From assembly GCA_029856045.1 (NCBI GenBank), contig JAHQWG010000046.1, positions 1 to 64,000 on the forward strand: a stretch of 64,000 nt of DNA, in the 5' to 3' direction. The translations under genes were made by a program, and so were the position numbers. The notes under the pieces are model-generated. The model had not been told where the DNA came from and ran no database searches. It worked only from the letters and a program-made list of their open reading frames with translations. Of this stretch, positions 16,637-25,668 are shown piece by piece; positions within the stretch are counted from its first letter, which is position 1, and the number at the start of each line of letters is the position of its first letter. This DNA is from Promethearchaeia archaeon. Lineage in GTDB: Archaea > Asgardarchaeota > Lokiarchaeia > Sigyniarchaeales > SOKP01.

Positions 16637-18190
16637 ATGCAAGAAAAAATTTTTGATGAGAACCGAGATATTTCTACTTATGAAGTTATTGTGATTGGTG
16701 CTGGGCTTGGTGGACTCGGTGCTGCTTGTCAACTTGCTCTTTTAGATAAAAAAGTTTTGTTGCTCGAAAAGCACAATGTACCTGGAGGATTCGCAACTTC
16801 TTTTGTTAGGGGTCGATTTGAGTTTGAAGGAGCCTTACATGAATTAAGTGATATTGGGAATGAAACCAATAAAGGAGGTCTTTATAGATATTTAGAGAAA
16901 ATTGGGATACTCCCCGAGAAACTTAAGTTCAATTATGTTCCAGAGTTTTATCGCAGTGTGTTTTACGATGGATATGATGTTACCATTCCATTCGGTGTTG
17001 AGGAATATACTAATAAATTGATAGAACTATTTCCTGCCGAAAAGAAGGGAATAGAAGAATTTATGGAAATGGTTCAAGCAGTGTTAGCGGGGATTCAGTA
17101 TGTTGCATCTAAAGGTGGTAAATTTTCACAAGGTGAAATCCTTAAAGAACATCCATGGCTTGCACGCGTCTCAGGTATCACGCTTCAAGAACTTTTCGAT
17201 AAATTCTTCAAAGACCAAAAATTAAAGTGTTTAATAGCTCAACTATGGGGATATCTTGGTTTACCAGCGAATAGAATAAATGCATATGCATATATTGCAA
17301 TGTTAATATTTTATTTGAAATGGGGAGCAGCCTTTCCCATAGGACGATCTCATGCATTAACAAGTGCTATGATAAAATCCTTTGAAGATTTAGGAGGAAA
17401 AGCAAGGTTCAATGCCTTGGTGAATCGTATCCTTGTGGAAAATGGACGAGTTGCTGGTGTTGAACTCCTTAATGGAGAAATTTATCACAGTAAGGCAGTT
17501 ATATCAAATGTCAATCCGATATGCACAGCAATGAAAATGATACCACAAGAAATTGTGCCAGAAAGTTATAAAAAGAGAATTTACGCTCCAGAAATCGGAG
17601 TCTCTGGATTTTCAGTTTATATTGGATTAAATGCATCGCATAAAGAATTGGGATTTAATACTCATGAAACTTTTATTAATGAAACCTACGATACGGTACA
17701 AGCTTTCGAGACCTTCAGAAAATTAGAATCACCACAATATTTGGTTGCAGCATGCTATAATCACATTGATGAAACTATATCTCCTCCTGGAACAACACAA
17801 CTTGTTCTCACCACTCTCCAAATGGGCAAAATTTGGCAGAGTGTTTCTCCCGATCAATACCACAATATTAAAGATGATCTCGCGGATAAAATGATTGCGA
17901 TGGTGGAAAAATATCTCTGCTCAGATATACGCGATTACATTGAAGTAGCAGAAGCAGCAACCCCTCTTACATATTATCGATACTCAAAAAATATAGAAGG
18001 TGCTATTTATGGATATACTCAAGACATCATGAATGGTCCAATGCTTCGATTAAAAAGCAGAGGAGCCATTCCCGGACTATATCAAGCAGGTGCTTGGACA
18101 AACTTTGGTGGAGGATATTCAACTACAATTATGGGTGGCAGAATTGCCGCTGGAATGTATCTAAATGATATTAGGGAGGGAAAGTGGTAA
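16637..18190 (+). CDS. Phytoene-desaturase/carotenoid-isomerase-like FAD oxidoreductase
   Basis: The 517-residue protein begins with the FAD-binding fold VIVIGAGLGGLGAACQLA, then the conserved NVPGGFATSFVRGRFEFEGALHEL typical of the phytoene desaturase and retinol saturase group. The C-terminus has the second FAD segment GLYQAGAWTNFGGGYSTTIMGGRIAA. Members saturate, desaturate or isomerise isoprenoid chains. In this cluster it may reduce or oxidise a prenyl or lipid chain, with electrons from the adjacent ferredoxin-reductase-like protein. That coupling is inference from the four-base gap. Codon choice here seems less AT-biased than in the neighbours (many CGA/CGC), hinting at transfer, but I could not measure it. 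Confidence 0.83.
   Translation: MQEKIFDENRDISTYEVIVIGAGLGGLGAACQLALLDKKVLLLEKHNVPGGFATSFVRGRFEFEGALHELSDIGNETNKGGLYRYLEKIGILPEKLKFNYVPEFYRSVFYDGYDVTIPFGVEEYTNKLIELFPAEKKGIEEFMEMVQAVLAGIQYVASKGGKFSQGEILKEHPWLARVSGITLQELFDKFFKDQKLKCLIAQLWGYLGLPANRINAYAYIAMLIFYLKWGAAFPIGRSHALTSAMIKSFEDLGGKARFNALVNRILVENGRVAGVELLNGEIYHSKAVISNVNPICTAMKMIPQEIVPESYKKRIYAPEIGVSGFSVYIGLNASHKELGFNTHETFINETYDTVQAFETFRKLESPQYLVAACYNHIDETISPPGTTQLVLTTLQMGKIWQSVSPDQYHNIKDDLADKMIAMVEKYLCSDIRDYIEVAEAATPLTYYRYSKNIEGAIYGYTQDIMNGPMLRLKSRGAIPGLYQAGAWTNFGGGYSTTIMGGRIAAGMYLNDIREGKW
18174..18180 (+). promoter_or_regulatory. Purine-rich ribosome binding site for the ferredoxin-reductase gene
   Basis: GGGAGGG lies within the last codons of the flavoprotein gene, 14 bases before ATG 18195. 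The spacing is longer than ideal. It supports the ATG start over the upstream in-frame ATG 18165, which lies inside the previous gene. Confidence 0.4.
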
Positions 18191-18194
18191 AATC

Positions 18195-19382
18195 ATGATG
18201 GAAGATATTAAAAAATATCAAAAAGCCGAAAAATTAAAAAAATGGCGAGATCAAGTCGAACCAATACCTTGGTATTACGATGGGCTAGAAAATCTGTGCA
18301 ACCGACTCCATCCCCAGCAACAACTGCTAAAAATCACCGACATAGAACAACTCTCAAGAGATACTAAATTGTTTCGATTAGTTTCCGCAAATCCTAAGCA
18401 ATTAATAGCACCATTTCGTGCCGGTCAATATATTGGTCTTACAATAGAAATAAATGGTGTCCGAACAAGTCGCCCATATTCGCTTGTATCATCCCCGAAT
18501 CAATTAGCATACTATGAATTGGGTATTAAAAAAAAAGAGGAAGGATTTGTAAGCCCATACTTATTTGAAAATATTAAAATTGGAGATATTCTTGAAGCCA
18601 CCGAACCCTTGGGAAACCTTTACTATAATCGACTCTTCCATGGGATAAACTTAGTATTTATTGCAGGTGGTTCCGGTTGTACACCTTTTATCTCAATGTT
18701 GCGAGATATTTCAGAGCGAGAGATTCCTCTTAATGTCTGGATGTTATTCGGGTGCTTAACTGAGGAAGATATTTTATTTCGAAATGTATTAGAAGATATC
18801 CAAAAACGACGATCAAATATCAAAGTTGTAAATATTCTATCGGAAGCATGTTCTGAATGGACCGGAGAATCCGGATTTATCTCTAAAGACAAGATTTTAA
18901 AAGTAATTGGCTCCATCGAGAAAAAATTCTTTTATATTGTTGGGAATCGACCAATGTATCATTTTGTTTTAGATGAATTAAAAGAATTGGGTGTCCCACA
19001 ACATCGTATCGCACATGAGGCGTTCGGAGTGCCAGATGACATAACTCAGATTATGGGATGGCCAGCAGAGATTGATACATCTAAAAAAGTTCAAATTACT
19101 ATTGATTTTAGGCGATATGGAAAGATCGAACAAAAAGTATTTGAAGCATCATGTACAGAGCCCATATTAAACAGTCTCGAACGCGCAGAACTAAAAGAAC
19201 TCGAAATTAAAAGTGGGTGTCGTTCTGGGGAATGTGCTCTCTGCAGGACAAAACTTGTATCCGGTAAAATTTTTATACCACCTGAAGTAACAACCAGAGA
19301 GGCCGATAAAGACTATAATTTTATCCACCCATGTATATCTTATCCACTCACCGACATTCACTTAAATTTAAATGAAACCTAA
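18195..19382 (+). CDS. Ferredoxin-NADP-reductase-like protein with C-terminal 2Fe-2S domain
   Basis: The domains are in the phthalate-dioxygenase-reductase/Class-I-reductase order. An FAD-binding barrel carries SRPYSLVSS. An NAD(P)-binding part carries FIAGGSGCTPFISML. A plant-type 2Fe-2S domain carries the cysteines of GCRSGECALCRTK plus the distal HPC. About 50 extra N-terminal residues have no clear fold. It moves electrons between NAD(P)H and an acceptor. Overlapping spacing with the flavoprotein upstream suggests that protein is its partner. A frame opens at ATG 18165 inside the upstream gene. I chose ATG 18195, four bases after the upstream stop. Such reductases usually serve oxygenases; in an otherwise anaerobic gene set the acceptor is unclear. 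Confidence 0.87.
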   Translation: MMEDIKKYQKAEKLKKWRDQVEPIPWYYDGLENLCNRLHPQQQLLKITDIEQLSRDTKLFRLVSANPKQLIAPFRAGQYIGLTIEINGVRTSRPYSLVSSPNQLAYYELGIKKKEEGFVSPYLFENIKIGDILEATEPLGNLYYNRLFHGINLVFIAGGSGCTPFISMLRDISEREIPLNVWMLFGCLTEEDILFRNVLEDIQKRRSNIKVVNILSEACSEWTGESGFISKDKILKVIGSIEKKFFYIVGNRPMYHFVLDELKELGVPQHRIAHEAFGVPDDITQIMGWPAEIDTSKKVQITIDFRRYGKIEQKVFEASCTEPILNSLERAELKELEIKSGCRSGECALCRTKLVSGKIFIPPEVTTREADKDYNFIHPCISYPLTDIHLNLNET

Positions 19383-19384
19383 AG

Positions 19385-19408
19385 CTTTTCTTTTTTATTT
19401 CTTTTTTT
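19385..19408 (+). terminator. Oligo-T stretch after the ferredoxin-reductase-like gene
   Basis: T-runs follow the stop within a few bases. This is typical of archaeal termination sites. No hairpin is seen. Confidence 0.35.
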
Positions 19409-19538
19409 AATCGTTTTTCAATTGAGATCAAAATTAAGAAAAAAGTGATTCAAATTATCAAGTTTTAAATTTAATTTGATCTAATAATATAGTATTATCT
19501 TTTTTTAATTACTAAAAATAAAAAATGATGATTTAAAA

Positions 19539-21236
19539 GTGAGTGTAGAAAAATTTTGGTTAAAATCATATGATAAACATGTCCCTGAAACCCTAACCTA
19601 TTCAAATGATGATGTCGGAACCGCTTTGAGCAAAGCGATGAATAGATTTCCAGATAGAATTGCTTGTCATTTCATGGATTATGCGATGACTTATAAAGAA
19701 TTAATGGAATTATCTCAAATATTTGCCTCGTTTTTGCAAAAAAATGGTTTAAAAAAGGGTGATGTTGTTTCTGTAAATCTTGCTAATATGCCCCAATACT
19801 TAATCGCTGTTTTTGGGACTTATCTAGCAGGTGGTACTGTTGCTGGATGCTCTCCCCTCTTAAGTGCTGATGAAATGGCTTTTCAATTAAACGATAGTAG
19901 TGCAAAATTTCTAGTCACTATGGATATTATTTACGCAAAAAGAATGCCCCAAATTCTGGATAATTTACCAAAACTCGAAGTTATCATTCCTACAAATATT
20001 TCGGAATATATGGGGTTCTCTAGTTTTAAAGTATTTATGGGCAAGTTAATAAAAAAAATCCCAAAGGGGAAAATGAACCCATGGCCAGGAAAAAAAATTG
20101 TTCCTTTTCAAGAAGTAATGACCACTCCAATCGATATAAAAAAAGTTGAAATTGACCCTAAAAAAGATTTAGCGTTAATTCAATATACAGGTGGGACCAC
20201 TGGAACTCCCAAAGGAACTGAAATTACACATTTTAATTGGATAGCGAATATGCATCAATTTGATGTATGGCTCAAGAGAGAAATAGGAACTGATGTTGTT
20301 CTTTGTGCTTTTCCTTATTTCCATATCGCCGGATTCTTTGTTGGGTTATTCTTAACGTATATTTCAGCCTCATCTATTATTATAGCAAATCCACGTGACA
20401 CAGATCACATTATACATGAAATGATTGATAAAAAAATTACTGTTTTTGGAAATGTGCCTACTTTATTTTTAATGGTTCAAAGTAATCCAAAATCTAAGGA
20501 AATCCCAGATGAAATATTAGATAACATTACTTTATATGTCTCTGGAGCTGCACCCTTTCCAGCTGAAGCAGTTAGAGATTTTGAAAAAGATTTTCATTCG
20601 GCAAATAAATTCGTAGAGGTTTATGGTATGACCGAAACTGCAGTTTTGGCTACGGTAAATCCTGCATTAGGAAAGAAGAAGATTGGAAGTGTTGGACTCC
20701 CATTACCCGATACAGAGATAAAACTTGTGGATGTAGAAACTGGAGAACAGGTTGAACTCGGTAACCCTGGTGAAGTATTGATAAAAGGACCACAAGTAGC
20801 ACGAGGATATCATAATAAACCTGATGCTACAGCAGTAACTTTCACTGAGGGTTGGATTCACACGGGAGATGTTGGTATTTTTGATGAAGAAGGATATTTA
20901 AGAATAGTTGACCGCACAAAAGACATGCTGAGTGTAAGTGGATTTAAGGTTTATAGTGTGCACGTTGAAGATGTAATGACTAAACATCCAGACATACAAT
21001 TAATGGCAATTATTGGACTCCCTGATAAAGACAGACCTGGAAGCGAAATTGTGAAAGCTGTAATTCAATTAAAAGAAGGAATTGAAGCAAGCGATAAAGT
21101 GAAAGAAAATATTAAGAAATTTGCACAGGAGAATCTGGCAAAGTATGAAGTTCCAAAACAATGGGATTTCCGTGATGAACTCCCATTAACATCAATTGGT
21201 AAAGTGCTGAAAAGAGCACTTAGAGAAGAAAAGTAA
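19539..21236 (+). CDS. AMP-forming acyl-CoA synthetase
   Basis: The 565-residue protein is a long- or medium-chain acyl-CoA ligase of the adenylate-forming superfamily. Motifs in order are the phosphate loop YTGGTTGTPKGTE, the A5 motif VYGMTETA, the A7/A8 hinge HTGDVGIFDEEGYLRIVDRTKDM, and the C-terminal lysine in SIGKVLKRAL. It activates a carboxylic acid to its CoA ester using ATP. The start is GTG 19539, giving a terminus like that of the paralogues at 31799 and 34777 (VEKFWLKSYD against EKQFWRKSWD). It closes the crotonase-SCP2-dehydrogenase-flavoprotein cluster and could load that pathway's substrate. Confidence 0.92.
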   Translation: MSVEKFWLKSYDKHVPETLTYSNDDVGTALSKAMNRFPDRIACHFMDYAMTYKELMELSQIFASFLQKNGLKKGDVVSVNLANMPQYLIAVFGTYLAGGTVAGCSPLLSADEMAFQLNDSSAKFLVTMDIIYAKRMPQILDNLPKLEVIIPTNISEYMGFSSFKVFMGKLIKKIPKGKMNPWPGKKIVPFQEVMTTPIDIKKVEIDPKKDLALIQYTGGTTGTPKGTEITHFNWIANMHQFDVWLKREIGTDVVLCAFPYFHIAGFFVGLFLTYISASSIIIANPRDTDHIIHEMIDKKITVFGNVPTLFLMVQSNPKSKEIPDEILDNITLYVSGAAPFPAEAVRDFEKDFHSANKFVEVYGMTETAVLATVNPALGKKKIGSVGLPLPDTEIKLVDVETGEQVELGNPGEVLIKGPQVARGYHNKPDATAVTFTEGWIHTGDVGIFDEEGYLRIVDRTKDMLSVSGFKVYSVHVEDVMTKHPDIQLMAIIGLPDKDRPGSEIVKAVIQLKEGIEASDKVKENIKKFAQENLAKYEVPKQWDFRDELPLTSIGKVLKRALREEK

Positions 21237-21240
21237 TAAT

Positions 21241-21278
21241 ATTTTATTTCTTTAATTTCTTTCTTTTTTTTTTTAATT
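21241..21278 (+). terminator. Oligo-T stretch after acyl-CoA synthetase
   Basis: Long T-runs, including about eleven consecutive T, follow the stop codon of the synthetase. They probably end the plus-strand cluster. No hairpin is seen. Confidence 0.45.
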
Positions 21279-21425
21279 CTTTATTTTGTTATTTACAAAG
21301 CAAATTTTTTTTATTTAGCCCTCTTATACTTTAAAAAAGAGAGCACTTATTTGTAATCATAAAAAATTAAAAAATCTATAAAAAACACAATTATTTGAAA
21401 AATTCTGCTAAATCTTAAAGAAATT

Positions 21426-21758
21426 TTGAAAAAAAAAGCTGAAAGAAAAAGAAAATTACTTTCATCTTTGGAGTCTCTAATAGATCAATTAAAAAATCTT
21501 GGAGCATTAAAAATCATTCTTTTTGGTTCACTTGTAAGAGATGAAATAGATGTAGATAGTGATCTCGATTTATTTGTAATCATGCCTTCAAATATGACCG
21601 GAAAGAAATGGATGAATTTAATATACAGTGAAGTTGAAAGGGGAATTTCATCAGATATAATTGTGTTTAATCTTGAAGAATTTAATAAAAATTTACCTTA
21701 TAGTTCTTTTTTGGAGAACATTATTAACTCAGGAAGAGTTGTATATGAAAAAACCTAA
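21426..21758 (+). CDS. MNT-type minimal nucleotidyltransferase (antitoxin-like)
   Basis: The 110-residue protein has the nucleotidyltransferase signature: G34-S35 followed by DVDSDLDLFVI, with catalytic aspartates D46 and D48. Such minimal nucleotidyltransferases (MNT) are usually encoded just before a HEPN protein. In characterised pairs the MNT adenylylates or polyphosphorylates HEPN tyrosines, neutralising an RNase. The frame starts with TTG 21426 and ends 14 bases inside the HEPN gene, so the two are translated together. A TTG start is common in this window. It may be a toxin-antitoxin module or a housekeeping nucleotide-binding pair. Confidence 0.85.
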   Translation: MKKKAERKRKLLSSLESLIDQLKNLGALKIILFGSLVRDEIDVDSDLDLFVIMPSNMTGKKWMNLIYSEVERGISSDIIVFNLEEFNKNLPYSSFLENIINSGRVVYEKT

Positions 21759-22161
21759 TAAAGAAGAAGCATTGAGATGGTTTACTCAAGCAAAGGATGA
21801 ATTTATTGATGCAGATGATTTGAGAAAAAGAGAGCGTTTTTATCTTGCCCTATTTCATTTCCAACAGGCAGCAGAAAAGGCAGTTAAAGCTTTTTTATAT
21901 TTAAAAGTGAAATCCATAGAAGTTTTTTTTACAAATTCCATTAATGATTTACTAAAAGTAGCAATTGAAATCGACACAGAATTCAAGGAAATCGAATCCG
22001 TGAAGAAGTTAGACCAATACTATATCCCAACACGATATCCAAACGGACTTCCCGGGGGAATACCTTCTAGATATTTCGATGATCCTAAAGAAGCAAAGAA
22101 TGCAATGCTACTGGCTAAGAAATTGATTGATCTGGTTGAAAAAAAAATGAAACAAGAATAG
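21745..22161 (+). CDS. HEPN-domain protein paired with MNT
   Basis: The 138-residue protein has the HEPN helix pattern, with LALFHFQQAAEKAVKAFLYLK in helix two. It also has the COG2250-type ending DQYYIPTRYPNGLPGG, then a helix rich in Ala/Lys. An ATG at 21745 has GGAAGAG a few bases upstream; the longer frame from 21661 would lie mostly inside the MNT gene and is rejected. The typical RNase motif of active HEPN toxins (R, four to six residues, H) is not seen near the TRYPNGLPG loop. Either it has another role or the toxin uses other residues. Overlap with the MNT gene is 14 bases. Confidence 0.85.
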   Translation: MKKPNKEEALRWFTQAKDEFIDADDLRKRERFYLALFHFQQAAEKAVKAFLYLKVKSIEVFFTNSINDLLKVAIEIDTEFKEIESVKKLDQYYIPTRYPNGLPGGIPSRYFDDPKEAKNAMLLAKKLIDLVEKKMKQE

Positions 22162-22247
22162 AGGGATATTTCGAATGTGTATTAATATTGATAAAAAGGA
22201 AAAAAAGAAATGATTAAATTAATAATCATTTAATGAATCTTTAAACT

Positions 22248-23687
22248 TTAACTATTAATTTCTTCTTGTTTTTTAGCAATAGAAAGTTTGAATCCTTCAG
22301 GAAATGGAGATTTATAAGGACTATCTTTAGTAACTTCCTCAAATTCCAATTTTGCTTGATCAACTAATTCGAGATTGCTCATGAATTCTATAGCAGATAA
22401 TGCTAATATTTTTGCTGCTGTTAACATACCCTTATGACCAATACTCATACCTGACGTGCAAACATTTTGCCAAGAGTGTTGTGGAGAACCCATAATTTGA
22501 CAAGTTGTAGCAAATTCACCCAATGGCGTGACTCTTGATACATCAGAAACATCTGAAGAGCCAGGCATAATTTTTCCTTTGCCGATTCCAGGAATTATAA
22601 ATGTGTTTAAGGGTTGACTAAAAATTTGTTGAGCCATTTTTTGAAAATTCGGAGGAATTAAACTTTTAAAAGCATCCATTGAACCAGACGGTAACGTTTT
22701 TTTGAGCTTCTCTGCAAATTCTCTATCTTTCTCATCAAATTTAGGACTACCAACCTTTTTCATTTTAGAAAGAATTACAGCTCCAACTGCATCATTACGT
22801 AAAGGATTGTATGTTCCTCCTAAAAAATCTATTTCCATTTTAGTTTCTGTCATTAATGCCGCACCTTCAGCTATTTTAATTACGCGTTTATAAAGTTTCT
22901 CAACCGAATGACGCTCAGGTGCTCTGATAAAGTAATACACTTCTGCTTCATCCGGTACAACATTTGGGGCTTTACCTCCATTTGTAATTACATAATGAAC
23001 TCTAGCTTCAGGTATCATATGTTCTCGCATATAATTAACACCAACATTCATAAGTTCTACAGCATCTAATGCACTGCGCCCATTTTGTGGATCAAAAGCT
23101 GCATGAGCTGTACGACCGTGGAATCTAAATTTTACATAATTTATTGCCAAAAGTGACACATCAGTTAATGCATTCATAAAAGCAGGATGCCATGTTAGAG
23201 AAATATCTACGTCTTTAAATGCTCCTGCATTTATCATATAACCCTTGCTGTTAAATTTTTCCTCCGCGGGACAGCCATAATATCTAATAGTTCCTTCAGC
23301 ATCTCCAGCAATAATTGCATTTTTTACTGCTAAAACGGCTCCCAAAGAACCTGTTCCTAGTAAATTATGCCCGCAACCATGGCCCGGTGCTCCTTCCTTA
23401 AATGGTTTTTTTATTGGTTCAGTAATTTGACTTAAACCTGGTAAAGCATCATATTCGCCTAAAATAGCAATCACAGGCTTCTTATTACCATAGCTAGCAA
23501 TAAATGCTGTAGGCATACCTGCTACATTTTTTTCAACTGAAAAACCCTCCTCTTCTAATGTTTTAATTAAAAGATTTGTGGATTTAAATTCTTGAAATCC
23601 TACTTCTGCAAATTCCCAAATTCGATTACTAATATCTATTAATCTTTGCCGATTTTCTTCAATCCAATTAGCATATTTTTTTGACAA
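22248..23687 (-). CDS. M20-family amidohydrolase, aminobenzoyl-glutamate utilisation (AbgB) type
   Basis: The 479-residue protein resembles the B subunit of p-aminobenzoyl-glutamate hydrolase, a zinc-dependent M20 peptidase. Visible metal and active-site segments are GEYDALPGLS, PGHGCGHNLLGTGSLG, YGCPAEEKFNSKGYM and SLTWHPAF. The dimerisation-domain histidine lies in HGRTAHAAFDPQNGRSALDAVELMN. The last helix region has GSSDVSDVSRVTP and HSWQNVCTSGMSIGHKG. It removes an acyl or amino-acid group from an amide in the cytoplasm. The MFS transporter upstream on the same strand could import its substrate. Substrate is not readable; folate breakdown products and N-acyl amino acids are options. Confidence 0.88.
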   Translation of the reverse strand: MSKKYANWIEENRQRLIDISNRIWEFAEVGFQEFKSTNLLIKTLEEEGFSVEKNVAGMPTAFIASYGNKKPVIAILGEYDALPGLSQITEPIKKPFKEGAPGHGCGHNLLGTGSLGAVLAVKNAIIAGDAEGTIRYYGCPAEEKFNSKGYMINAGAFKDVDISLTWHPAFMNALTDVSLLAINYVKFRFHGRTAHAAFDPQNGRSALDAVELMNVGVNYMREHMIPEARVHYVITNGGKAPNVVPDEAEVYYFIRAPERHSVEKLYKRVIKIAEGAALMTETKMEIDFLGGTYNPLRNDAVGAVILSKMKKVGSPKFDEKDREFAEKLKKTLPSGSMDAFKSLIPPNFQKMAQQIFSQPLNTFIIPGIGKGKIMPGSSDVSDVSRVTPLGEFATTCQIMGSPQHSWQNVCTSGMSIGHKGMLTAAKILALSAIEFMSNLELVDQAKLEFEEVTKDSPYKSPFPEGFKLSIAKKQEEINS

Positions 23688-23772
23688 ATTTATTCCTTTT
23701 TTTTTTTAAGTGCTTTTCTAATAAAAAAAAAATTAAAAAAAATATATATATTTTTTATTAAATTGAATTTTA

Positions 23773-25077
23773 CTATTCTTTCTTAGTTTTATGCTCGTAA
23801 ATTTTTGGATCAAGTGTTAAAAACGGTATTATTCCTACCATTGAAAGGATTGCCATAAATATAAAAACAACTGAATAAATAAGATAAGTATCTGAAGTAA
23901 TCCCTGACATTGAGTCTAATATTATTCCAGTGAGAGATAACCCTAATATTGTCCCCATATTAACAAACGAAGCACTTAGAGCAAAGTAAGAACTCCGCAA
24001 CTCTTTATATTCTCTTGAATATCCACTAGCAATTGAACCAAAACTCGAGTGAATCATACCACTCCCAAGTCCTACTATAAATACAAAAATTAATAGTACT
24101 ACTACAGGAACAGGAATTATTAATAAAATTAAAGAACCTGTTACAACGGCTAATGCTAAATAATAAGAAAGTTTTCTTGTTTTTAAATCAGCAATGTAAC
24201 CTCCTAGTAAAGCCCCCGATAGAATGCCTACTCCTACAATTGAGGATATGAAAGCTTGTGGTTCATATAAATTAATATCCGCTTCTAACATTTCAAGTGT
24301 AGCACCTTCAGCCCCAACCAAACCGCCACGGATTAAAATAAAAAGGGAAATAACCGAAAATAAAACACCATCAATAATCGCCATAAAAAACGAAAAACTA
24401 AATAGTCTCCAGTTTTCTCCTTTAACGAGTATTAATTTAAGATTCCTAAAGAAATTTACTTCTTTCGGTTTCTCAACATGTTCAATATAAAGAACAAATA
24501 TTCCAAAGAGTATAGTTAAAATTCCTATTAAAATAAATATTAGATTTAATGGCATTATTAACATAAGAACTAAAATTACTGGACCACCAAGCACAATTCC
24601 TGCAGATCTAAATCCCCATGTAAACCCTTGAGTACGACCTAATTGTTCTTTAGGAGTAATATCGAGAATAAATCCATCTATCACAGTATCTGACATAGCT
24701 ATTCCGAACATAGAAAAAAAGCCCACTATTGAAATAATTACAATAGATGAGCTAGGATTCGCAGTAATAAGAAAAGGCATTAATATCCAAACTAATCCAG
24801 CAAAAGTTAATCCTGCAATAATCCAAGGTTTCCTTCTTCCTAATTTTTTAATACCATACTTATCAGTTAAACCACCAAAAATTATTTTGAGTATGAAAGG
24901 GATCCCAACTATTGATCCTATGAATGCAATAGTAGAAGCTTCTACCGAACCTAGTATTGTTAGTATATAAATAGGAATAATAACTGCTAAAACACTTTGG
25001 GTTATTCCTTGTATCAAATAAAGCAGCGAGAAAATTAGAATATAACTGTTTTTAAATTGATATTCTTGTTTTTCCAT
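23773..25077 (-). CDS. Major facilitator superfamily transporter
   Basis: The protein has about twelve hydrophobic helices and the MFS loop between helices 2 and 3 (FGGLTDKYGIKKLGRRKPWIIAG). A long central loop with charged residues precedes helix 7. It resembles the GPH/PucC-like sections of the family, but a substrate cannot be assigned. The frame extends three codons further to a GTG (25086); I chose ATG 25077 since no ribosome binding site favours the GTG. The amidohydrolase gene lies 85 bases downstream on the same strand. Co-transport of its substrate is possible. No regulator is adjacent. Confidence 0.85.
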   Translation of the reverse strand: MEKQEYQFKNSYILIFSLLYLIQGITQSVLAVIIPIYILTILGSVEASTIAFIGSIVGIPFILKIIFGGLTDKYGIKKLGRRKPWIIAGLTFAGLVWILMPFLITANPSSSIVIISIVGFFSMFGIAMSDTVIDGFILDITPKEQLGRTQGFTWGFRSAGIVLGGPVILVLMLIMPLNLIFILIGILTILFGIFVLYIEHVEKPKEVNFFRNLKLILVKGENWRLFSFSFFMAIIDGVLFSVISLFILIRGGLVGAEGATLEMLEADINLYEPQAFISSIVGVGILSGALLGGYIADLKTRKLSYYLALAVVTGSLILLIIPVPVVVLLIFVFIVGLGSGMIHSSFGSIASGYSREYKELRSSYFALSASFVNMGTILGLSLTGIILDSMSGITSDTYLIYSVVFIFMAILSMVGIIPFLTLDPKIYEHKTKKE

Positions 25078-25086
25078 AATATACAC

Positions 25087-25668
25087 TTATTTTTTTGATA
25101 AAACTTTTAAAATGTTATTAAAATCTCATCTCGATTAAATTTAAGTATTTTGTTTATTAGTGTGTACTAGATTTACCTTTATACAAAAAAGTAAAAGATT
25201 ATTTGTTGAAACTATCAATTAATTGTTATTCTTGGAAAAAGCATAAGAAGTCCAAGCAGTAAAATTAAAAAAAGGAATACCATAATCTCCATTAGAATAT
25301 GAAAGTCAACCGTTTGGTTACCCAATTGATGAGCCAGAACGCACATATCGTCTCCCAGCTACACGAAAACCATTAGATAAATTAGTTTCATATTAGACGT
25401 CTAAATTTAATATATATAAATTAAAAAAAATAGAAAGTTGTGAATTAGTTTCTCATTTTTATTCAATGCTAAAATTATATAATTATATTCAATCAATTTT
25501 TAGATAGTTTAATTAAAAAAAAATGTGTAAATCAAATGCAATATGTGAAAAAACTTTCTAAAACTTCTGAATTATTATAAAATTTTTTTCAAATTAACCC
25601 AATAACTTTAATTTCAAATTTAAATATTTAAATAATGCAATTCTATGTATTCTCTCGATAACTTTTTT
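25087..25668. other. AT-rich intergenic region holding a short gene remnant
   Basis: The region between the MFS and CCG-protein genes carries no full gene. It is strongly AT-rich except around 25286-25396, where the composition changes and a short coding-like frame appears. No tRNA, repeat or hairpin is seen. Confidence 0.4.
25286..25396 (+). pseudogene. Possible short gene remnant (C-terminal fragment)
   Basis: A frame without start codon runs from a TAA at 25283 to TAG at 25394. It translates to about 36 residues with a balanced, non-AT-driven composition (for example PFGYPIDEPERTYRLPATR). The surrounding sequence gives only Lys/Asn/Ile-rich frames. It looks like the tail of a former gene on the plus strand. 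I do not recognise the family. Confidence 0.25.

Noticed and set aside
21661-21744. Upstream extension of the HEPN gene
   Set aside because: The added residues are the out-of-frame reading of the MNT gene. ATG 21745 has a ribosome binding site and gives the normal HEPN length.
25200-25400. Possible tRNA or structured RNA in the gap at 25.2-25.4 kb
   Set aside because: No acceptor or T-arm pairing can be built. The compositional change is better explained by a coding remnant.
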